Notes: generated by a model from the letters alone, not told the origin. A DNA stretch of 64,000 bases from Lumbricus terrestris (GCA_949752735.1 OX457036.1:5732232-5796231); one strand, 5' to 3'; counted from the first letter of the stretch, positions 32,003-42,200 are shown. Made by a program: numbers and translations.

Positions 32003-32058
32003 GCGACGCCCTCCTTCGTTATCCAGGCTTGGGACTGGCAGTGGCAGAGTTCGACCAG
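32003..32058 (-). ncRNA. Twister-like ribozyme motif, copy T7, closest to consensus
   Basis: Minus strand: AACTCTGCCACTGCCAG, TCCCAAGC, CTGGATAAC, GAAGGAGGGCG. P4 is complete (CCAG/CTGG). The L4 loop, the following GGATAA and the GGAGGG pseudoknot strand match the plant twister used for crystal structures as I remember it (GCCGGTCCCAAGCCCGGATAA). The cleavage-site triplet is GAA rather than TAA. P1 is only CGA/TCG and P2 is poor, so activity is uncertain. A promoter motif lies 63 bp upstream on the same strand. Confidence 0.75.
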
Positions 32059-32098
32059 TGACGGATTTATAAAAAACAGCGATTTGAAGTAAATTGCC

Positions 32099-32131
32099 AA
32101 AATACGATGAACCTATTAATTAAAAGGTGTC
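32099..32131 (-). promoter_or_regulatory. Promoter cassette upstream of twister T7
   Basis: GACACCTTTTA followed 15 bp later by GTATTTT, a poor TATA. The same arrangement is seen at 39773-39805. Confidence 0.4.
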
Positions 32132-32755
32132 GGGACATAATTATTGGAAGATTATTTTTTACATGAATTGCAAGTTGAAGTGAATGGGCATGTGCGGTGT
32201 ATAATTGAGGATAGGATTGCCAAACAAGTATGCCATGAAACCCTGGAGGGAGAAGATAGAGTGAAAGAACAAGGATGAACTGGATGGAAAGCATAAACAT
32301 GACTGGATAAGTCATGTAGGGTGGGTGGGTTGGAGCAGCTTACGACGAACAGAGACCAATGGGTATGTGACATTGTGACATTGTCCGATTGGCAGCTCTG
32401 TACGGGAAGGACTAACGTACTAAGTAAGAATTAGAATGAGTTCAACGTGAGCATTCATAAGACGCTGTTTAAAAACTGATAATACGCAATCACTAATAAT
32501 AGCTATTGTCAAAGATTGCGAAGACATCCAATCTTTCATTGACCTTTGATATAATTATTTTTGCATACTACGTGCTGTATTATAAAAAAAACTTTTGTAG
32601 ACTGCCAAGGACTTTGTTACCACAAGCTGTCGTTAAACCATGTAATGGATCCAAATCCAATAGCCATTGACGTCCTTAAATAAACAGTTTCTATTCCAAG
32701 AGGTTATTATTTTTTAATCGCTTCCATTCTCTTCAATGAATAATAATTTCTCATG

Positions 32756-32793
32756 GACACCTTCGAATTTCTTTTCATTTCACTTATAAATAA
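32756..32793 (+). promoter_or_regulatory. snRNA-type promoter cassette upstream of T8
   Basis: GACACCTTCGA, 18 bp, TATAAATA. The twister T8 starts 164 bp further on without any insertion, so this copy shows the uninterrupted promoter-to-ribozyme arrangement. Confidence 0.6.
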
Positions 32794-32919
32794 GATTCTC
32801 GTACTATTTTCTATCATTGGGTTCCAAGTTGGTGGGCGAGGTCTACGACTCTACGTTACCAGACGCTATGAAATAGATGTTGAATTGTGAAAAGTACTAC
32901 GCTCACATGCCATGCGATT

Positions 32920-32982
32920 GACCGCTTCCCATATTCTGGCAATGCCAGTCCCAAGTCTTAATAACGAAGGAGGGAGATGCCA
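32920..32982 (+). ncRNA. Twister-like ribozyme motif, copy T8
   Basis: CATATTCTGGCAATGCCAG, TCCCAAG, then AATAACGAAGGAGGGAG. P2 TTC/GAA. The L4 CCC faces GGG. TGGCA/TGCCA gives a tight internal palindrome. P1 CAT/ATG is short and P4 is weak. Confidence 0.6.
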
Positions 32983-33221
32983 CTTGTCTCGTTTATGAAA
33001 CGGCGTCGGTAGGCCTAAACGTAAACTAATCAGCTATCTTGGACATCAAACCGACTGCCCGTCAGATTACTCAATGATTAGACGAAGCGCTTCTGAATAA
33101 ACTGGTGCCCTACGATCGGCAACGACAATTATGATAATTGCCAGAATGCAACGAGAATATCGTTAAGCTGTTGAATTCCAAATCACTATAATATTATAGG
33201 TCTAATCATAATCACAATCAA

Positions 33222-33440
33222 TGAGGCGCTGTGGTGTAGTGGTGGCGTCGTTGTCTTGAAGCCGGAAGGTTCGAGGTTCGAATCCACCTCGCCGCGTAAG
33301 GACTTTGGGCAAGTTCTTCACTCGCAATTGCTCAGCGCTTCGGCGTGAAACTCCGATGCAGTGTCCGCTCTGCAGTCGATTGCGCCTCTGAGTAGAGAGC
33401 TCGAAGGGGCGCTATAACAAGTGCACACACAAACAAATCA
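33222..33440 (+). mobile_element. tRNA-derived SINE, full length
   Basis: A box TGGTGTAGTGG near 33230, perfect B box GGTTCGAATCC near 33275, tRNA-unrelated body (TTGCTCAGCGCTTCGGCG), and end GGGGCGCTATAACAAGTGCA. Absent from the paralogous block at 41915, where CACAATCATAGC is uninterrupted. AATCA flanks both sides. The 3' end resembles the L2-like LINE 3' end, which suggests mobilisation by that LINE. Confidence 0.85.
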
Positions 33441-33464
33441 TAGCTTTATCGGCTGTATACATGG

Positions 33465-33620
33465 CCGTTCATCTGGAATGACATTCCTTCCGAACTGCAT
33501 TCAGTGCATCTGACAAATCGGATGATGTTTCCAGAGTCTTCGAAGTCTTCTTCTTTCGGCGTGGTTGGTCTGGGATAGCCGATGATTGTCGCAGAGTGAA
33601 AGGCTTACGCAGAATTTCAG
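33465..33620 (+). pseudogene. Decayed LINE C-terminus (WNDIPSELH)
   Basis: IWNDIPSELHSVHLTNR in frame, matching the L2-type WNDLPxxLR block. Paralogue at 42190-42300. Confidence 0.4.
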
Positions 33621-34002
33621 GAAATAGATATTTTGAGGCGTGACCAAGTTTTCTTTGGAGTTCCGAAAGTTGATTACTATAATAATATTATATTATATCT
33701 GATTGGTGAGACGGAGTCAGCGTAAGACTTCAGCCCCAAAATTGGAAATGTGAGAACAACGAGGACAGGGTGGCTATGAGCCTAGCAGCGACGTTTAATC
33801 CTGACAGAGAGAGGGAGGAGCCATAACTTCGAGGCACCCATGATGAGCGAGTTACAGCAATGTAGTCAAAAGTAGACTTAATGGCTTTAACTAAGAGGCA
33901 AGATAATTAAAAATCGGAATAATATGTGCCTAAATTATGTCAATTTCCTTATTGTTTGCTGTGAAAATGACATTTTCGATGGTACAATTGTGTTAGCTTT
34001 TG

Positions 34003-34039
34003 AACACCATTACTTCAGGTATAGAAATGTCTATATAAG
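34003..34039 (+). promoter_or_regulatory. snRNA-type promoter cassette
   Basis: AACACCATTAC, exactly 18 bp, TATATAAG. Paralogue at 42722-42758 identical in both boxes. Confidence 0.55.
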
Positions 34040-34691
34040 TCGACGTTGTTGCACGTTTGTATAAATTGGCGGTTTGTTTCAAAGCAGATATCGCTCGTAC
34101 AACGATAAGAAACTCAAGGATTAGGAGATTTCAAATGTTGGACTATAATTACCGTGATCTGGATTTTGCAAGCGTCCATTTCACTGACCTTGAAATGACA
34201 TCGAACAAAAATTAAAAAGAAAAATAACGATTAATTCAAATCGCACTCCTCGTTCATTATTTTTTGCTGAAAAGGTTAAATTGACACGAACCTAAGATCT
34301 CAGTAAGGACTCTCATGATCCCATCGACTACTTTACAGTCAATTTAACGGACAGAGATGTTTCATGGGATACTTCATAACCCCTTCTCTCCCTTCCCGTC
34401 CTCCATGATAAAATTATTCAAAAATTGGTTGGAAATGAACAATTCAACTCATTTTCAACTCCAGAAAGTTCATCCAGGACCACCGTTTTGTGTAAAACGA
34501 GGCACTAAAACAGCCCTGTGAACAGATCTTTGGTTTACCATAGCTCTATTATAATAACCGTAATCGTAGCCACCAAACTTCTAAGGCGCCACTCGAAAGC
34601 CAAGCGCGGGGCAACAGCTTATTCACGAGCGCTACGTCGAGTCAAAGGAGTTGTCCGTAAGAGTAGTCTGAAGGTGGTCCGAGTCGAGCTA

Positions 34692-34930
34692 TCATAGGAT
34701 CAGGCGAGTGTCGTCTGGGCCGGGATTATTGGAATGTGGATGATCAGGTGAGACAGTGCAAGAGTTTTTGAAAAAGTGTGACTTCAGTTTCGAATGAAAA
34801 GCCTGAGGTGTGATGGATAGAGGAGCATGAAGAAAGTGATGGTGTGTGATAAGTAATGATGGTGGAGGAACTGATAAAGATTTGAATTCAGTAGTCAGAT
34901 CATTCCAACACAAGAGATCAGCTTAACGCT
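34692..34930 (-). pseudogene. LINE ORF C-terminus
   Basis: Minus-strand ORF CWNDLTTEFKSL ... QAFHSKLKSHFFKNS ... GPDDTRLIL-stop. The WNDL and FHSKLKSHFF blocks are typical of L2-type ORF ends. The duplicate at 43420-43640 is frameshifted. Confidence 0.6.
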
Positions 34931-35291
34931 CTACGTTTTCTGGCAGGTTGCATGGCTATTGGATAAGTAAAGGAGACAAGGCAGTCAAAATTTGAAAGTC
35001 GGTTTACGTCATCGGTCTTTTTGAGCATAAGATGTTGCTAAACTGTTGGATCTAAACAGAATGAAGGAATACTATTCGAGATTATTCAAATTTGAAATAC
35101 TGGAATATATCTCTTGAAATTGTCATTGACAACCTCGACATCATACTATATCTGTAGCCTAAACATTGAAACTAATAAAACAAGAAATTGTTCGTAATTA
35201 CTGCATAAAGCAATGTTGACCTGGATTACCCTAGTTTTCATAAGACGTTGCTAAATACTGGATTGACTATTCTGAAATCACGGTCTGTTTC

Positions 35292-35328
35292 GACACCTTT
35301 AACTCGATGACTAAGATAGTTATATATA
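35292..35328 (+). promoter_or_regulatory. snRNA-type promoter cassette
   Basis: A perfect GACACCTTTAA, exactly 18 bp, TATATATA. Paralogue at 48980, beyond the 4.9-kb insertion. Confidence 0.6.
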
Positions 35329-35329
35329 C

Positions 35330-36100
35330 CATGTAATTAACGTTGTTGAATCACTTTCATCTCAGCTTTGGCCATGGGCATTGGGCAGTGTGTGGCCAAA
35401 TAGTTAGGCTACTAACGAAAATTGTTTTCGGATGTAATATAAGGCATTACGTAAACGAAACATCCCATTGCTTGTTCACTCCATAGACGGCACTTAAATG
35501 TGCCTATATACGACAAATTTCTGTTTTCTTTGTCACCACCATAGTACAACTGTTGGAGTTACACGATACTGTTGGAGTTACACGATAAGCTAAAAGTGAT
35601 AGGGTGAAACAAATTATGCATTGTGTGTTGGTTTTCTGTGCCTGCACATTGCTTTGATGTTATAGGTGTGTCCTGATCAACAATCTTCATGGCTCTTTCT
35701 ACTTTGTGTGTTGTTTTTCAGTGTGGCTTAATTGTTTCATCTGCTGTTGCTTTTGGTTAATTTTTTCATCAATTTGTGGTGTGTACCAATTAGAATTATT
35801 CATAGCTACTTGGGGGCCCTACTTAGCGGGATTCCCTCCCTTCTGGGTCTCCATTTGTGTCCTAATTCCATACTTTAGAGTTTCTCTTTAACGCACTCCA
35901 GGTTTAGGGTTATCTTTTCCCACTGGTATCACTCTATCCTATAGCCACTGGGTTTAAATAATCTCTTCTTATATATTCCTGGGGGTATCCCCAATCTAGC
36001 CCAAAGGTTTTTTATAATTTGCGTTAACTAATTAGTTCTTACTTTGATTATTGCTTGTTTAATTTGTGATACTTGTTATGCTTTATGTAACTATTTTCCT
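35330..36100. other. No gene recognised
   Basis: T-rich. The ORF at 35706-35891 is Cys/Phe/Trp-rich without recognisable motifs. It precedes a (TTGA)n tail at 36146 and may be LINE 3' UTR. Confidence 0.35.
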
Positions 36101-36175
36101 GCCTTATATCTTAGTGTGCTTGATACATCTGGACCAATAAAAAAATTGATTGATTGATTGATTGATTGATTGATG
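36100..36175 (+). mobile_element. LINE 3' terminus with (TTGA)n tail
   Basis: GATACATCTGGACCAATAAA, then (TTGA)n at 36146-36173. Confidence 0.55.
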
Positions 36176-36345
36176 GCTGTTGTCGCGCACTCAGAACCGT
36201 AAGCACTTGGAGAGAATTTGATCAAGCAGCCAGGACTCTATCGACATGAGAAGTTGTTCAGAGATTATTACTGAGAGTTACCTGAATAATACTATTGTGG
36301 CAGCTCGTAAGGTACCAATGATGTAAGAATCTTCTCAGACTTAAT

Positions 36346-36845
36346 TCATTCATTCATTCATTCAAGTTTTAATATAGCGCCTCTTCAAGGAAACTACTCA
36401 GAAGCGCTCCAGACTCCAGCACGACCAAACAGAACAGTTTTTAAGTGCTTATACAATGTGTCAGAGAGTGATCTAGGGAGCAGGCGCAGCTCAAATGGGA
36501 GGGCATTCCATGCGACCGGGCCAACCACAGAAAAAGCAAGACTCCGCATGATGGCGGTACGAGCAAACTGGACCAAGAACACTTCCCTATCAGCCGAGTG
36601 CAGGAACTGACCAGTCGGAAATGTAGAGGAAGCATTGGGTGAGAGGTAGTGCATGTACGCTTGTGTGTCATCAGCGTAGAGTTGGCTAAAGGCACCATGT
36701 TCTGCAAGAAGCAGGCCAAGACCAGTGGTATAAACAATGTATAGGAGGGGACAAAGAACTGAACACTGAGGCAAACCATATGGGGCAGGAACCCACCGAG
36801 ACCTAGTAGAGCCATGGACCACGCTTATAGTACACCCATGCAAGA
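36346..36845 (-). pseudogene. L2-like LINE with RT catalytic motif, internally deleted
   Basis: The minus-strand ORF (36394-36843, 149 aa) has YGLPQCSVLCPLLYIVYT (RT block, normally PQGSVLGPLL), YADDTQAY (catalytic YADD), then jumps to ARTAIMRSLAFSVVGPVAWN and LPFELRL. The region between the palm and the C-terminus is deleted in frame. It ends with GAGCGCTTCTGAGTAG, GAAGAGGCGCTATA and (TGAA)n. Key residues G to C in the PQGSVLG block indicate decay. Confidence 0.8.
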
Positions 36846-37155
36846 ACGAGCCGATCCACTGTGTTGTCTGATATGCATTTCATCACGAGATGCATTAATT
36901 ACTAAATAAGACTTAGTATATTATTGGCACATAAATTTCACGTCAACCACTCTATAAGATGACGCTAAAAAACGGAAAATGCACAATTGCTAATAACATT
37001 ATTTTTAAAGTTTATAAATATTATCTAAGTTTCATTGACCACTTATAATATAGGCTAAGTATTTAAATACAGTGTATATTATATTTAAAATTTACTTCGT
37101 TTCCATCGAAATAAATTTGTCTGTAATTATTATCGATTACTAATCAGCGAGAAGA

Positions 37156-37191
37156 GACACCTTTAAATTGTAAGCGTTCAAGTTATATTAA
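37156..37191 (+). promoter_or_regulatory. snRNA-type promoter cassette upstream of T9
   Basis: GACACCTTTAA, 17 bp, TATATTAA. Twister T9 begins 132 bp after the PSE start. This is the uninterrupted form of the site split by the RTE at 2250-3274. Confidence 0.6.
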
Positions 37192-37287
37192 TATTATTTT
37201 GGTTAAATCGGTGATCGCAACTGTCCCCACATCCACGCTAGAAAGCAGACGAGAACGGGCTACGTGTAAGCCTACCTTTAGACCAGT

Positions 37288-37348
37288 CGCTGCACAAACT
37301 CTGACGGTGCCAATCCCAAGCCTGACAAAATGAGGAGGGCGGTGCAAA
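37288..37348 (+). ncRNA. Twister-like ribozyme motif, copy T9
   Basis: CAAACTCTGACGGTGCC, AATCCCAAG, then AAATGAGGAGGGCGGTGCA. P1 TGCAC/GTGCA (5 bp), P2 CTC/GAG, L4 CCC facing GGG. The cleavage-site region reads C-AAA. P4 is weak. Confidence 0.65.
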
Positions 37349-37660
37349 TACTCTTTGCAATGAAACAGCGCCGCTAATCTACAGCCAACCAGTCACGGAA
37401 ATGTTTTGAATCTTGGTCACTATATTGTTCGTGGTTGGGGTTAGTTACTACCCTGAAGGACAGAAGAGGGTGAAACAAATTATGGCTATTCATGGCTCTC
37501 AGAACTGCAAGCCCGTGAAGAGAATTTGATCAGGCAGCCAGGATTCTATTGACATGAGATGATGTTGCTCAGAGTTCATTGCTGAGCGTTATCTGAATAA
37601 AACTATTGTGACAGCTCGTAAGGTACCAGTGATGTAAGGATCTGCTCACACTTCTTTGAT

Positions 37661-37730
37661 CGACCGCTTCTCATACTTCAGAAGTGCCAATCCCAAGAGT
37701 GAAGAAAGGAGGAGGGCGATGAGCGGTGTC
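37661..37730 (+). ncRNA. Twister-like ribozyme motif, copy T10
   Basis: CTCATACTTCAGAAGTGCC, AATCCCAAG, then AAAGGAGGAGGGCGATGAG. P1 CTCAT/ATGAG plus CCGC/GCGG. Lies ~373 bp after T9 on the same strand. Confidence 0.6.
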
Positions 37731-37823
37731 TCTTTTAGGAAACAGCGTCCTTAAATGGAAACTAATCAGCTTCATTGAAACTTGATCACTGCCAATTCCG
37801 TGTTGATGAATCACCATCATTTC

Positions 37824-37860
37824 AACACCCTTAAATTGGTATTGACAATCATTATATAAA
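37824..37860 (+). promoter_or_regulatory. snRNA-type promoter cassette
   Basis: AACACCCTTAA, 18 bp, TATATAAA. Confidence 0.6.
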
Positions 37861-38002
37861 TGACGTAAAATTGACGAAATTTAATTATATAGACTTTTTT
37901 ACGGCATAATTATGCGGCGTCTCCTTAGGAAACAGCGTCTTTAAAATGGCAACTAATCAGCTTCACTGAAATTTGACCGTGTTGATGAATCTCCATCTTT
38001 TC

Positions 38003-38039
38003 AACACCCTTAAATTGGTTTTAAATGCCTACTTATAAG
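38003..38039 (+). promoter_or_regulatory. snRNA-type promoter cassette
   Basis: AACACCCTTAA, 20 bp, TATAAG. Paralogue of 4237 and 57511. Confidence 0.55.
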
Positions 38040-38127
38040 CGACGTATAATCAACCATATCAATCGGTCGTAACATTTTGCGCCCAATCTGAAAATCCTAA
38101 ATTCGCCACTGTTCTAACGATAAACAG

Positions 38128-38215
38128 GTAAGTAAGTATGTATGTATGTACTTTATTGAACCGCCAGCAAACGCACTGCGGGAATTTGTTATCAATGTGT
38201 CTCCAAATTGAAACA
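38128..38215 (-). mobile_element. LINE 3' end with ACTTAC tail
   Basis: Same as 4505-4592 and at the same position within the block. Confidence 0.5.
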
Positions 38216-38447
38216 ACCAACCAACCAACGATCGCTACTTCGGTGAACAGATAAAATTCGAGGTCTCCGTTGTCAAAAGCCGTCGCTAAGCTATGGAGTC
38301 ACGCCGTTAGAATAACGTGCTGTATTATGCACAAACAGTTTTTATCGATGGCCATTGACGTCCTTAAACGCACAGTATATTATGTTCAAGGAGGTTTTCC
38401 CTTCGATATCCGTTTCCTTTCTTATCAATAAATAATCGGTTCTTATG

Positions 38448-38485
38448 GACACCTTTAAAATATTTCTAAAGAGTCAATAAATAAG
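38448..38485 (+). promoter_or_regulatory. snRNA-type promoter cassette
   Basis: GACACCTTTAA, 19 bp, TAAATAAG. In this block the downstream twister is replaced by a SINE 3' end plus (CATA)n inserted at the same spot as the RTE copies. Confidence 0.55.
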
Positions 38486-38566
38486 TTTCTTATACAATCT
38501 CTATCATTGAGTCCGTAGAGTATTGTTGAGCGAGGTTTACGACACACCGTTAACGGTCGCAATGAA

Positions 38567-38671
38567 AGTCATCATCATCATCATTGCTCTCCTGCGATGC
38601 AGTTTCCGCTCTGCATTCGGGAGCGCCTCTGAGTAGTTAGAGCTTGAAGTGGCGCTACAACAAGTGCGCAT
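38567..38671 (+). mobile_element. SINE 3' end at the RTE insertion hotspot
   Basis: A (TCATCA)n stub directly follows CGCAATGAAAG, then GATGCAGTTTCCGCTCTGCA, GCGCCTCTGAGTAG and GGCGCTACAACAAGTGCGC. The stub is the reverse complement of the RTE tail unit, so this junction may be an inverted remnant. Confidence 0.5.
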
Positions 38672-38850
38672 ACATACATACATACATACATACATACATA
38701 CATACATACATACATACATACATACATACATACATACATACATACATACATACATACATACATACATACATACATACATACATACATACATACATACATA
38801 CATACATACATACATACATACATACATACATACATACATACATACATACA
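38672..38850 (+). repeat. (CATA)n microsatellite
   Basis: About 45 near-perfect CATA units. All overlapping ORFs are translated repeat. Confidence 0.98.
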
Positions 38851-39272
38851 ACGCCTCGAGAATCCTGACAGTTTGGACTTTTCCTGTATTAACACATGTC
38901 TTTTCGACATGTTTCGCAGTAAACATGACTGTGAAGTATTTAATGTGCCTGTAAATACTCCAAAGAGACTAATTTGTCTCTACAAATTTCGTTTGTAATT
39001 ATGGAATATATTCATTGTAACGTATGTCTTTCAAAAATATAAATGACGCGTATCCATTTATAAATCATCCATATTTATTTTTATTCAACCAATCACAGCG
39101 TGACAGAGATCATCACTAATGATAACAGATATAACGCTAAAATCAGCTAAAAAAACTAAAAACTAGATAACTAGCGTCCCGTGTTCTGCAATTACGCCGC
39201 ATTCAGTTTGATATGATATCAGCCTCTACAGATTGGCTTCTGTTATGAATGATGCGCCGCGAGAATACAAGA

Positions 39273-39309
39273 TATATATAGCATATTATTCACACAATTT
39301 AAGGGTGTC
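39273..39309 (-). promoter_or_regulatory. snRNA-type promoter cassette, minus strand
   Basis: GACACCCTTAA, exactly 18 bp, TATATATA. The downstream flank (TCTCGCGGCGCATCATTCAT) is conserved with 31445. Confidence 0.6.
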
Positions 39310-39575
39310 GAAGAGGTACATTGTAATGTCACTAAAAAAATTGCTATAATTATGTCCTTACGCAGAAGACATCGCAGGAGATGAGATCTGAACCTATTTT
39401 TTTTGTATTTCAAGCTGTAAGTCCTAACCACTCGACTGCGGTGTCTGATTATGAAAAATATAGATGACAAATAAAATATATAATTTTGTGCATCCATGAA
39501 ATGTAACCATTTTGAATTTAGCTCGTGAATTTTAGTTTAACGATTTCACTTTAACCAAACAAAGATCTTTAGCAG

Positions 39576-39632
39576 TCGCCCTCATTCTTCGTCTAAACTT
39601 GAGGCTGGCATTGCCAGATTACCAGCACGGGC
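39576..39632 (-). ncRNA. Twister-like ribozyme motif, copy T11, minus strand
   Basis: Minus strand: AATCTGGCAATGCCAG, CCTCAAG, then GAAGAATGAGGGCG. The L4 loop is altered to CCTC. The promoter motif at 39795 lies ~165 bp upstream on the same strand. Confidence 0.5.
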
Positions 39633-39639
39633 GAGTTAA

Positions 39640-39745
39640 GCAGCTGGATGGATGGATCCAGAGTGTTGTGGCAGCTTATGACAGCAGAGACCTTTGGGGT
39701 AGACAAAAATGTGGTCTGTGCATTAAGAATTTACGCAGCTCATAC
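39640..39745 (+). repeat. Diverged YDNRGRYPG-type repeat
   Basis: GGATGGATGGATCC, then AYDSRDLWGRQKC in translation. Copy at 31840-31940. Confidence 0.45.
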
Positions 39746-39772
39746 ATAAAACAACTCTTTGAAGTAAATTGC

Positions 39773-39805
39773 AAAATACGATGAACCTATTAATTAAAAG
39801 GTGTC
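39773..39805 (-). promoter_or_regulatory. Promoter cassette upstream of twister T11
   Basis: GACACCTTTTA then GTATTTT at 15 bp. Weak TATA. Confidence 0.35.
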
Positions 39806-40601
39806 TGGCCATAATTACTGGAAGATTATTTATTACGTGAATTGCAAGTTGAAGTGAATGCGGTATGTGCGGTGTATCATTGAGGATAGAACTGCCAAAC
39901 ACGTGATGCCATGAAATCTTGGAGGAGAAGAAAGAGGAAGATCTAGGAAGAACTAAATGGAAACCATCAGCGAAGACTGAAGGAGAAGTCATGAGGAGAC
40001 GGAACAGCTTGCGATAAACAGAGACCATGGGATGTGACATTGTGACATTGTCCGATTGGCAACTCTGTACGGGAAGGACTAACATACTAAGTAAGAATCA
40101 GAATGAATTCAACGTGAGCGGTTCTAACACTCATGAGACGCTGTACGGAAAGACACAATTGCTAATAATAGCTATTTGCAAAGTTTAAAAATACATCTGA
40201 TCTTTCACTGACCTCTGATATATTTATTTAAAAATTCAGATTATTTTCAAACGGTCTCCATCGAAATAAATTCATCTAATTTTATCGTTTTTCCCTTTTC
40301 CTTGTTTCCATAAACTTAGCTTAAGAAACATCATTTCTGCTTTATTTTTTTTTTACTCACTCTACGTAATGCATGCGTATGCTAAAATTTATTTGCGCAA
40401 ACTCAAGTCAATAAATTCAATCGATATATTGGTGCCCCTAGGTTACGAGATTTTCTTACGACTTTAGAGCCAACCTTTTTTGCAACAATGATATGTTGAT
40501 AATTATTTAAATGATTGTGAATCTTGCATTATGTGGTTACAAAAAAATGTTGACTGATTGATTGATCTGCTGGCATTACTAATCAACTCAAAATTTAAAA
40601 A

Positions 40602-40637
40602 GACACCTTTAATTGGTAAGTAATAAAGTTATATAAA
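40602..40637 (+). promoter_or_regulatory. snRNA-type promoter cassette upstream of T12
   Basis: GACACCTTTAA, 17 bp, TATATAAA. Twister T12 starts 178 bp downstream on the same strand. Confidence 0.65.
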
Positions 40638-40779
40638 GTAAGATTTTCAATCGTTTGTACATGGGCTCAGTTCAAGTTTTAGCCACGAAATAGACAGAAA
40701 CGATTTTGCAACCACCGACAAATTTGTTCGAACAGGCCTTCTAATGATACAACGATCTGCTCACAAACACATAGACCCA

Positions 40780-40838
40780 ACGCTGCACATACCCTGATAG
40801 TGCCAGTCCAAACCCAGGAGAAAGGAAGAGGGCGAAAC
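40780..40838 (+). ncRNA. Twister-like ribozyme motif, copy T12
   Basis: GCACATACCCTGATAGTGCC, AGTCCAAAC, then AGAAAGGAAGAGGGCG. L4 has lost one C (TCC). Probably a decayed copy. Confidence 0.45.
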
Positions 40839-41280
40839 TATTGTTATCTTAGTCATGCCACATACAACAAACAACCACAGTTGTAAAAAACTTTTTCGTT
40901 TTTTATTTCTCTTCCAAAAAAGTCGCTTTTTTAATTAATTTTTTACTTTTTGCATCGTTCTTTCCGTCTTTAAAATTTTTTATACAGCTTTATTTATTTA
41001 GTTACTGTCTATAATTATTTATTTTATTTTTCTTAATTTCAATTTTGTCTGATATTTCATACGTTTTCACCGTGTTCTCGAGGATCCAGCAAACCACAGT
41101 GTCATTATGTAATCGCTTAAAATGTTGTTTTTCAATTCTCTATGCAACCTCTGTATCACTAAATCAAAATAACTATATCAGCTCTGAGACCGAATAGAGA
41201 TAACAGCATTGGGGGTTGAAGAAGTGGCCAAAAAATTTGAGCTATTCCAAGAGGCTGTTATTTTTTAATCGACATACACT

Positions 41281-41345
41281 TGAATGAATGAATGAACTTG
41301 TTTATTGCACACACACACACACCAGTCAAATAGTATAAACATGCC
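41281..41345 (-). mobile_element. LINE 3' end with (TTCA)n tail, minus strand
   Basis: GAATGAATGAATGAAC, then TTGTTTATTGCACACACAC. Present in this block but not in the paralogue at 32720, so it inserted after the duplication. Confidence 0.5.
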
Positions 41346-41435
41346 TCAATAAACATAGTGCAAAAGGAATCAGGAAAAAGCTAACAGCTTATAAAACCCT
41401 GACCCGTTCTATTCAATGAATAATAATTTCTCATG

Positions 41436-41472
41436 GACACCTTCAAATAACTTTATACAGAAATTATAAATA
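41436..41472 (+). promoter_or_regulatory. snRNA-type promoter cassette upstream of T13
   Basis: GACACCTTCAA, 18 bp, TATAAATA. Confidence 0.6.
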
Positions 41473-41603
41473 AGATTATCATACTATCTATATCACTCGA
41501 CTTGGTGGACATAGTACAAATTCTACCACCCTACGTTAACAGTCGCTATGAAATAGATGTTGAATAGTGGAAAATACTCCCCTCAAGCTCACATGCAATA
41601 GAT

Positions 41604-41668
41604 TGACCGCTTCCCATATTCTGGAATTGCCAGTCCCAAGTCTTAATAAAGAAGGAGGGAGATGCTAA
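41604..41668 (+). ncRNA. Twister-like ribozyme motif, copy T13
   Basis: CATATTCTGGAATTGCCAG, TCCCAAG, then TTAATAAAGAAGGAGGGAG. P2 TTCT/AGAA (4 bp), where the CTCT-type copies have GGAG instead, a compensatory difference. AATAAAG before GGAGGG recalls the ATAAAAG of plant twister. Confidence 0.65.
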
Positions 41669-41979
41669 TTGTCTCGTTTATGAAACGGCGTCGGTAGACT
41701 TAAACGTAAACTAATCAGCTATCTTGGACATCAAACCGACTGCCCGTTAGATTACTCAATGATTAGACGAAGCGCTCCTGAATAAACTGGTGCCCTACGA
41801 TCGACCTTTGGCTGGTGGAATCGAAATTTCGATCTTGCGACAACGACAGTTATGATAATTTACAGACTGCAATGAGAATATCGTTAGGCTGTTGGATCTC
41901 ACAATCACTGTAATCATAATCACAATCATAGCTTTTATCGGTTGTAGGGTCGTCCACCCATGTGCATTGTACATGGTAT

Positions 41980-42200
41980 GTCATAGCGACTGGTAACGTA
42001 GAGCGGTAGATTTTGCCCTGCAACATGGAGCCTGATGATAAAATAATTTTATAGTATAAATATCTTATTTATAAACCCAATGAAAACAAATTTGAAGGTG
42101 TCCATGAGAAATTATTATTGGTTGATAAGAATGGAAGCGTATATCGATTAAAAAATAATAATCTCTTGGAATAGAAACTGTGTATTCAAGGACGTCAATG
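41980..42200 (-). repeat. Inverted partial duplicate of 41240-41550
   Basis: The sequence around the promoter (TTCAAGG ... TCTTGGAATAG) reappears in reverse orientation. The paralogous block at 33465 lacks it. Confidence 0.65.
42066..42102 (-). promoter_or_regulatory. snRNA-type promoter cassette, minus strand
   Basis: GACACCTTCAA, 18 bp, TATAAATA, carried by the inverted duplicate. Confidence 0.55.

Noticed and set aside
33222..33300. Genuine tRNA gene
   Set aside because: The A and B boxes are present, but no acceptor stem or anticodon arm closes, and the sequence continues into a tRNA-unrelated body shared by several copies. It is a SINE.
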